Assembly (NCBI RefSeq): GCF_900100085.1
Contig: NZ_FNEJ01000018.1
Coordinates: 45,262-109,261, forward strand
Origin: Salipiger marinus
GTDB taxonomy: Bacteria > Pseudomonadota > Alphaproteobacteria > Rhodobacterales > Rhodobacteraceae
Reading direction: 5' to 3'
Length of the DNA: 64,000 bases
Shown: piece by piece, positions 59,508-64,000 of the stretch
Layout of the letters: each line of letters begins with the position of its first letter
Numbering within the stretch: position 1 is the first letter of the stretch
Translations under genes and position numbers: made by a program
The notes under the pieces: model-generated
The model's input: only the letters and a program-made list of their open reading frames with translations
What the model was told of the DNA's origin: nothing
Databases searched by the model: none

Positions 59508-60562
59508 CACGCAGTTGCTGCCCCAGAACGAGAAAGCCTCTCCAACAACAGTGATGGGTTGAAGTCAGTTTCTCTGCGACCGAGCGTGATGCTGTGGAAA
59601 TACGCTCCAAAGTCTCGGATGCGATTGCTCATCTGGAGAATTATGAAGATGGCGCATGATGCTTTTTGAGAGCCTATCTTCTTAGCAGCCTTTTCGAAGG
59701 TGCTTTCGTGGATTCCCATCATTGGAGCGAGCGTTCTCGCGTGGCTTTCGACATCGTGCCAGTTCCTAAGTGAGTTCGTTGCGAACGATGTAGCCTGGTC
59801 ACAAACTGTTGTGAGCGTTTGCAGGGGAGGTGTTTGGCTGTTGGTCCCGCTTTCTAAATCTTTTTGTTCTTTTTTAGACTTAGAATGGTGGCGGACAGTT
59901 TGCCCGTCATTGGCGGGCAGTTTCATTGTTTCTGTTGCGTCCACCGCGGTGGACATCTGTTTGCATTGAGCCTCCAGTTCGCCGAGCAAAGTACGATACT
60001 CCGCGATCGAGAGCTTCCTCCGAAGAACTCGGCGTACCTGATGAGTGAGTTCGTTCTCGGGGTCAGCTTCGTCGATCTGAGCAAGTTTGGTTAGGATTTG
60101 CTTTCGCAAAAACACGCGATCCCGACGAGCGTTTTCCATCGCTTGGGCTGTCGCAAGTAGTTCGCCGGCACGCGCGAGCAACGGAGCCAGCGACAACCCA
60201 TAGCTAATGGACTGACCTTCGGAGGACTTCACTCGGTATCTCTTGCGATTTGGGCTGTCGTGGCGCTTCATGAAACCGAGTTCAACAAAGCGATCGATGT
60301 GCCTACGGAGGGTTCGTTCATCGATCCCGCCAACTCGACGGCAGATCTCGTCGTTGGAAGCGAAGACTGTGTCTCCATGCCCAGGCTTGAGAAAGCTCAG
60401 CATCGCTTGGAGCGTTTGAACATGTCCTGGACGGAGACCGAACAGGCTGCGAGTATCTCTGAGCGCGCGGAAGACTGCCCAGATGTCGGTTTCAGGTGTT
60501 GACGTGGCGGGGGTGCCCTTGCCGACGCCAAAGGTCTGAACGGAAAGCTTTGTGAATGCCAT
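59507..60562 (-). CDS. repC: RepC replication initiator
   Basis: A 351-residue initiator of the repABC family. The N-terminal DNA-binding domain contains LFGLRPGHVQTLQAMLSFLKPG, VFASNDEICRRVGGIDERTLRRHIDRFVELGFMKRHDSPNRKRY, a winged helix, and the C-terminal domain includes the family's helical end FEKAAKKIGSQKASCAIFIILQMSNRIRDFGAYFHS. The origin normally lies within repC; the AT-rich stretch around 59770-59890 (two runs of TTTTT) is the likely place. ATG 60562 is chosen as the first in frame with the conserved MAFTKL start. A copy of the 16-bp palindrome lies inside the gene. Confidence 0.95.
   Translation of the reverse strand: MAFTKLSVQTFGVGKGTPATSTPETDIWAVFRALRDTRSLFGLRPGHVQTLQAMLSFLKPGHGDTVFASNDEICRRVGGIDERTLRRHIDRFVELGFMKRHDSPNRKRYRVKSSEGQSISYGLSLAPLLARAGELLATAQAMENARRDRVFLRKQILTKLAQIDEADPENELTHQVRRVLRRKLSIAEYRTLLGELEAQCKQMSTAVDATETMKLPANDGQTVRHHSKSKKEQKDLESGTNSQTPPLQTLTTVCDQATSFATNSLRNWHDVESHARTLAPMMGIHESTFEKAAKKIGSQKASCAIFIILQMSNRIRDFGAYFHSITLGRRETDFNPSLLLERLSRSGAATA
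59939..59954. repeat. Second copy of the 16-bp palindrome, inside repC
   Basis: GTCCACCGCGGTGGAC, identical to the core of the palindrome at 59488-59507, 451 bases away. It encodes part of RepC (STAVDA) yet keeps the exact palindrome, which suggests selection for a binding site. Confidence 0.65.
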
Positions 60563-60802
60563 GTTTGTTGAACGACGACCGTTGCGGCCCACAACTTCCC
60601 CGGCTCTTCCCGCTGTTCTTGGCGAGAAAAGGCAACAAAAAGACGTCCACCGAATCGGTGACTCTTGACCGGTATGTCGGAGATTGCTACATCACAGGTG
60701 CTAATCAGATGATGAGGGCTCTCCGGGGGAAACCTTGGGGGGCTCTTTTCTTTTTGGTCTTCGCCTTTCTCCTCTGCTCGTGTTTTTGGTTATGACCGGG
60801 GA
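60563..60802. promoter_or_regulatory. repB-repC intergenic region (counter-transcribed RNA locus)
   Basis: 240 bases between repB and repC. In repABC plasmids this gap encodes a small antisense RNA that represses repC and sets incompatibility. The plus strand carries TTTTCTTTTT near 60750, which could end such an RNA, and CACCGA-TCGGTG near 60646 forms a short hairpin. The exact RNA could not be delimited by eye. Confidence 0.55.
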
Positions 60803-61771
60803 TCAGCTTCCCGAGCCTCTCTCATTCTGCCATTGTTCAAAAAGCTGTCGCAGCGTGGTTTCCGCGCGCTCTTCGAGCCATTGGCCGAATTCCGGGTTGT
60901 CCTTGCGGGTGATCTTGATAGCGATCGACTTGCCATCGACTGAAAGTGTGCCGACAGGGCTACCACTATTGTCCTTTACCACGGTCGTTTGGCCACGGGC
61001 GCTTTGGTCGGCTGCGCCACGCGCCTTGCTGGAGCAAGCAACATAGACGGCTTGAAACTTGTCCGAGCTTGGAGTGGTGTCAGGCAGAGAGGCAAGTGTC
61101 TCACGCGCAATGTCGACAAGCGGAACCTTCTCTGAAAGTGCAGCAAGATCACCCCATTGGCGTCGACCTACGCCATGAGCCGGGCCGATGAGCCGGACAA
61201 GTTCGTCAGGCAGCTGCTCGATGACTACACGATGGTTCGACACACCTTGCCGGGTGAGGCCTAGGGCGTCCTGAATGACGCCAGGTTTGTAACCGGCTTC
61301 CTGCATCTCTTTGATAAAAAGAGATTTTTCAATGAAGGACGGATCCAGCCGCAGGTTGTTTTCCTGACCTTGCGCGATCAGAGAAGCATCATCATCGAGC
61401 GTTCGAACGATCGCTTTGACGGTTCCACCAACTCTTCGAATGGCTGCAAGCCTGCGACGCCCGTAGATGATGCGGTATCGATCCGGTTGGTCAGAGGGGC
61501 GAACCATGATCGGCACTTGCTGACCATGCTTGCGAATGCTTTCGGCGAGATCTTCAATGCTACTATCTTCCAGGATCAGGCGATCTCGGAGACCATCCAT
61601 ATCGATCCGGTCGGGTTCGATATCTCGGATTGAGTTGGCAGTGATTTCCCGGAGAGAATCCCGCAATCCGCCAACCGAGCCAGGTAGCTTCGAGGATTTG
61701 ACCGGGGCAGGGGAGGGTGCTGCCGACTCTTTTTCGTCTTTCGGTGGCTGGTTGAAGATATTTCGAGCCAT
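60803..61771 (-). CDS. repB: RepB partition protein
   Basis: A 322-residue ParB-family partition protein of the repABC type. The ParB domain has IEPDRIDMDGLRDRL, IEDLAESIRKHGQQVPIMVRPS and the YGRRRLAAIRRVGG box II, followed by a helix-turn-helix (KPGVIQDALGLTRQGVSNHRVVIEQL). The C-terminal KITRKDNPEFGQWLEERAETTLRQLFEQWQ is the RepB dimerisation end. ATG 61771 overlaps the repA stop by one base (TGATG), so translation is coupled. It should bind the 16-bp palindromes as parS. Confidence 0.95.
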   Translation of the reverse strand: MARNIFNQPPKDEKESAAPSPAPVKSSKLPGSVGGLRDSLREITANSIRDIEPDRIDMDGLRDRLILEDSSIEDLAESIRKHGQQVPIMVRPSDQPDRYRIIYGRRRLAAIRRVGGTVKAIVRTLDDDASLIAQGQENNLRLDPSFIEKSLFIKEMQEAGYKPGVIQDALGLTRQGVSNHRVVIEQLPDELVRLIGPAHGVGRRQWGDLAALSEKVPLVDIARETLASLPDTTPSSDKFQAVYVACSSKARGAADQSARGQTTVVKDNSGSPVGTLSVDGKSIAIKITRKDNPEFGQWLEERAETTLRQLFEQWQNERGSGS

Positions 61772-62970
61772 CAGCGACGCCCCCATGCCATTTGGATTGT
61801 CTGCTCCAGCTCATCGGCAACGCTGTTCACGCTGGTCAAAGCCCGATCAATGGTCTTCCGAATGAGCTGGCTCGGGTCTACCTCATAGATGGTTTGCTGA
61901 GTCATGCCGGCGTCAGAAATGGCTGTCGACTTCAGCATCGGTTCAGTCATGACTTGGCCCGCAAGGATTGAACGCAGGTACCCGGCCATTTGCGTTTGTG
62001 GTCCGTCCGACGGCTCGTAGCGTGTGATCAGAAACTTTACGAAGTCCCAAGTGACATGTCGTCCAATCGCCTCTTCGACAGCTTTGACCGTTTCCGAAGC
62101 GAGTTTGAGGAACTGGCTCATCGAAGCGATGTCGAGCATGCCGGGGACGACCGTCACAAGTAAGCCCGTGGACGCTGCCAATGCTGTCAATGTCAGGAAG
62201 CCCAACTGCGGAGGGCAATCGATCAGCACGATGTCATAGTCTGAGTCGACTTCCTCTAGCGCCAGAGCAAGACGCTCTGCAAAAATCGGCTGAACCCTGC
62301 GCGCAAGGGCATTCGCTGTCTCGGTTTCGTACTCGGACAACATCAAGCCAGCCGGGACCATGTCGAGCTTGTGGAAGTATGTTTTCTGGATGACCTCCGA
62401 GAGCGGAACCTGATCATCGTATCTCAATGCGTCGTAGATTGTGCCGCCTTCGGCAAATTCGAGCTCAGGCCGGAAGCCGAAAAATGTCGTCAAACTGGCT
62501 TGCGGGTCGAGGTCCAGCACAAGCACGCGGTAGCCACGCAGGGCATACCTGTGTGCCAAATGGATCGTCGCTGTTGTCTTCGAGCTGCCGCCTTTGAAAT
62601 TCACGACCGAAATGACCTGAAGACGGTCGCCGTCCCGGCGGCCAGGTCTGTACGCGTCAGCATTTTTGCCTGTCCGCGCCAAAATGTTGCGGAGGTCGTC
62701 AACTTCTTCGGCCGTGTAGAACCTATGACCGCGACCGTCAGTGTGAACTTCAGGGAAGCTGCCATCTTTGTGGCGGTTGCGCAGGTTCGACGTACTAACG
62801 CGCAGCAACTCGGCGACCTCGGTCGAGCTGAAGCGGCGCAAGGACTTGCGTTCTTCTGGCTCGAACGCAACTTTCATCTGCCGGTCAAGCGACTCGGCAA
62901 GACTGTCTGCGAATGCTCCGATGTCGGAAGAGCCGATGCCTTGCGCGTAGCCCGTATTTCGATCATCCAT
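61771..62970 (-). CDS. repA: RepA partition ATPase
   Basis: A 399-residue ParA-family ATPase. A helix-turn-helix near residue 45 (FSSTEVAELLRVSTSNLRNRHKDGSFP) binds the repABC operator; the deviant Walker A is VVNFKGGSSKTTATIHLA, with LDLDPQASLT and IVLIDCPPQLGFLT following. It separates plasmid copies with RepB and represses its own operon. ATG 62970 has GAGAGG nine bases upstream. A longer frame adding twenty residues has no such signal. Confidence 0.95.
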   Translation of the reverse strand: MDDRNTGYAQGIGSSDIGAFADSLAESLDRQMKVAFEPEERKSLRRFSSTEVAELLRVSTSNLRNRHKDGSFPEVHTDGRGHRFYTAEEVDDLRNILARTGKNADAYRPGRRDGDRLQVISVVNFKGGSSKTTATIHLAHRYALRGYRVLVLDLDPQASLTTFFGFRPELEFAEGGTIYDALRYDDQVPLSEVIQKTYFHKLDMVPAGLMLSEYETETANALARRVQPIFAERLALALEEVDSDYDIVLIDCPPQLGFLTLTALAASTGLLVTVVPGMLDIASMSQFLKLASETVKAVEEAIGRHVTWDFVKFLITRYEPSDGPQTQMAGYLRSILAGQVMTEPMLKSTAISDAGMTQQTIYEVDPSQLIRKTIDRALTSVNSVADELEQTIQMAWGRR

Positions 62971-63011
62971 GTTCTGCCGCCTCTCATGGCCTTTGCTAAG
63001 GCTCTTCGTCG

Positions 63012-63054
63012 TTCTGACGGTCGAAGCCACGTCTGACGCGTTTTGCCGTCAGAA
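63012..63054. promoter_or_regulatory. Inverted repeat upstream of repA, operator candidate
   Basis: TTCTGACGG (63012-63020) and CCGTCAGAA (63046-63054) are perfect complements; a third TCTGACG at 63032-63038 lies between. About 40-85 bases before the repA start. RepA of repABC plasmids binds such sites next to its promoter. Confidence 0.55.
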
Positions 63055-63110
63055 TGGAAATGCCACGAACATCTGAGTCCGGCAAGAAGAATCTAGATGT
63101 AGTGGAAAAG

Positions 63111-63119
63111 TTATCCACA
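63111..63119 (+). promoter_or_regulatory. DnaA box
   Basis: TTATCCACA is an exact match to the strong DnaA box consensus, 140 bases upstream of repA. One site alone could be chance, but its place in the replicon control region supports a role in replication or repA control. Confidence 0.5.
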
Positions 63120-63336
63120 GCACCAATTTGGTCGCGCGGGGCGTGCGCTAGATAACGCATTGATTATCAACGATAAAGACCGTGTCGGTCGCAGCCGACA
63201 CCCTTCGAGATATTTTCTGCTCGCGCGAACTAACCTCTAGGCATTGTTGGATATTTACGTGGTTTTCGTCCAATTGAGGCGATGATTCTGGAAGATTTGG
63301 GCCGAGCGAACAGAGTGGTTTGCCGACCATTAGCGC
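63120..63336. other. Upstream region of the repABC operon
   Basis: No gene recognised. Contains GATAA/TTATC inverted repeats at 63150-63177 and the perfect GTGTCGG/CCGACAC hairpin at 63182-63188 and 63195-63201. Possible further binding sites for RepA, RepB or DnaA. Confidence 0.4.
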
Positions 63337-63573
63337 CTACAAAAGGCCGAGGCGCTCTGCACGCTCCAGCAGCATTCTGACTGAGGAAGGCTGCCAGCTG
63401 GTGCGACCGCGAGGGGTGCGCTCACGCATAGATTCCAGTCGGTCGCAGATTGCCTGCAAGGTGATCTCGGGGTCAGCACCTTTGATTGCGGTGACAATCG
63501 CAGGCAGGCGATCGTCGGTTTCGCGACGTCCAGCGCGTCCAAGCACTTCAGCGGGCAGGAATTCGTCCGCCAC
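63337..63573 (-). pseudogene. C-terminal fragment of a serine recombinase
   Basis: A 78-residue frame ending RTPRGRTSWQPSSVRMLLERAERLGLL, which matches the last part of resolvase/invertase-type serine recombinases, where a helix-turn-helix with (T)PRG..W..ssVr..L is typical. The catalytic N-terminal domain is absent. The frame opens with a GTG exactly at the boundary of the 93-bp tandem repeat (63574), so the upstream part was probably replaced when the repeat and the tyrosine recombinase arrived. Confidence 0.55.
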
Positions 63574-63759
63574 TGTCGCGTTTAGTTCCCGATTTCAATT
63601 GAAGCAGTAAGCTGAAACTGAAGCGCTGGAATTTCATCTTAGCGCTTCACCAAACACGTCAAGAATTGTCGCGTTTAGTTCCCGATTTCAATTGAAGCAG
63701 TAAGCTGAAACTGAAGCGCTGGAATTTCATCTTAGCGCTTCACCAAACACGTCAAGAAT
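63574..63759. repeat. Perfect 93-bp tandem duplication
   Basis: Two identical units, 63574-63666 and 63667-63759, without a mismatch. Each holds TTCAATTGAA, a ten-base palindrome, and TGAAGCGCT/AGCGCTTCA, a nine-base inverted repeat with a 13-base loop. The unit is AT-richer than its neighbours. It lies directly upstream of the recombinase fragment and nine bases after the end of a tyrosine recombinase gene. It may be a recombination site, a recent slippage or a double integration scar. Confidence 0.85.
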
Positions 63760-63767
63760 CCTGGGCA

Positions 63768-64000
63768 TCACAGCCCTGCGGCTTTGGTTAGGTTCACTCG
63801 GAACCTGTCGCGCCTGCGCTGATAGCGCCGGGTCATCTCGGCCGACGCATGTCCGAGTTGCTTTTGAACATAGCGCTCATCAACCTCTGCCGACGAGGCG
63901 AGCCCGGCGCGTAAGGAATGGCCGGAGAACATTGCCAGCCGTTTGGCGTCCGGCAGATCGGACCTGACGCCGCTTTTTAGAACGCTCGCTTTGATCAGTC
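63768..64000 (-). CDS. Tyrosine recombinase/integrase, C-terminal part
   Basis: Only the last 76 codons are in the window. They encode the end of the catalytic domain: SGHSLRAG carries the HxxR pair, VQKQLGHASAEMTRRYQRR has LGH and the nucleophilic Tyr in RRYQRR. The gene ends with NLTKAAGL. It probably resolves plasmid multimers or drives integration of a mobile segment. The start lies outside the window. The tandem duplication follows its stop codon by eight bases. Confidence 0.88.
   Translation of the reverse strand, partial: LIKASVLKSGVRSDLPDAKRLAMFSGHSLRAGLASSAEVDERYVQKQLGHASAEMTRRYQRRRDRFRVNLTKAAGL

Noticed and set aside
63148..63330. Minus-strand 60-codon frame upstream of repA
   Set aside because: It overlaps the inverted repeats of the repA upstream region, lacks a ribosome-binding site and matches nothing known.
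1..64000. CRISPR arrays, rRNA, tRNA or complete insertion sequences
   Set aside because: No regularly spaced repeats, no tRNA-like or rRNA sequence, and no transposase with flanking inverted repeats was seen.

Overview
The window reads as part of a large conjugative repABC plasmid from an alphaproteobacterium of the order Rhodobacterales (Roseobacter/Paracoccus type). The evidence is a complete repA-repB-repC replicon, a VirB/VirD4-type conjugation module with virC1-virC2, high-GC coding, and a block of plasmid-housekeeping families (WGR, DUF2493, Toprim, strawberry-notch, DUF932, DUF6915, DUF6878, SSB, a long ParB) that travel together on plasmids of this order. No rRNA, tRNA, CRISPR array or complete insertion sequence was seen.

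Layout. 1-729: 3' part of virB6. 765-7254 (minus): a copper operon reading cutF-like sensor, cutO multicopper oxidase, 45-residue membrane peptide, APC permease, copA P-type ATPase, DUF411 (CutG-like) chaperone. 7370-7819: divergent cytochrome c. 8096-12966 (minus): virD4, a VirD2-like relaxase and mobC. 12967-13518: non-coding, hairpin-rich, the best oriT candidate. 13519-14890: virC1-virC2. 15412-16551: a self-inhibited Fic protein behind a hairpin that holds its ribosome-binding site. 16523-26524 (minus): a five-gene defence-like operon (WYL regulator, PLD/SNF2 helicase, DUF4391, type III Mod, type III Res). 26708-33778 (minus): WGR, DUF2493, Toprim and a 1462-residue methylase-helicase of the strawberry-notch family. 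34618-37720: two toxin-antitoxin modules (AbiE type IV, RES/Xre). 37798-42514 (minus): small plasmid-conserved proteins and DUF932. 42818-45083: a zinc-ribbon protein, ssb and an H-NS gene remnant. 45079-53600 (minus): a flavin/metal redox cluster (VIT/CCC1, TPCP-type P1B ATPase, ApbE, PepSY-flavodoxin-reductase, DUF2271, two PepSY proteins, a ferric-reductase-like flavocytochrome) with a divergent two-component system at 53746-55739. 56106-59400: two small genes and a long ParB. 59507-62970: repC, repB, repA (transcribed A to C on minus). 63012-64000: the repA upstream control region, a serine-recombinase fragment, a perfect 93-bp tandem duplication and the end of a tyrosine recombinase running off the window.

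How it fits together. Replication and partition (RepABC, ParB) maintain the plasmid. VirC1/C2, MobC, relaxase and VirD4 process and deliver it through a VirB channel whose genes lie mostly outside the window. The TA modules and the type III-like system promote retention and resist competing DNA. Two metal/redox islands (copper detoxification; flavinylated PepSY/DUF2271 electron transfer with metal ATPase) are the host-benefit cargo.

Most notable: the extended type III restriction-like operon; a family of five related hairpin leaders upstream of plasmid-core genes; a cutF-type copper-sensing leader peptide with two stem-loops; a two-part inverted repeat as oriT candidate; two copies of a 16-bp palindrome in and at the end of repC as candidate parS; and the 93-bp tandem duplication beside the integrase.
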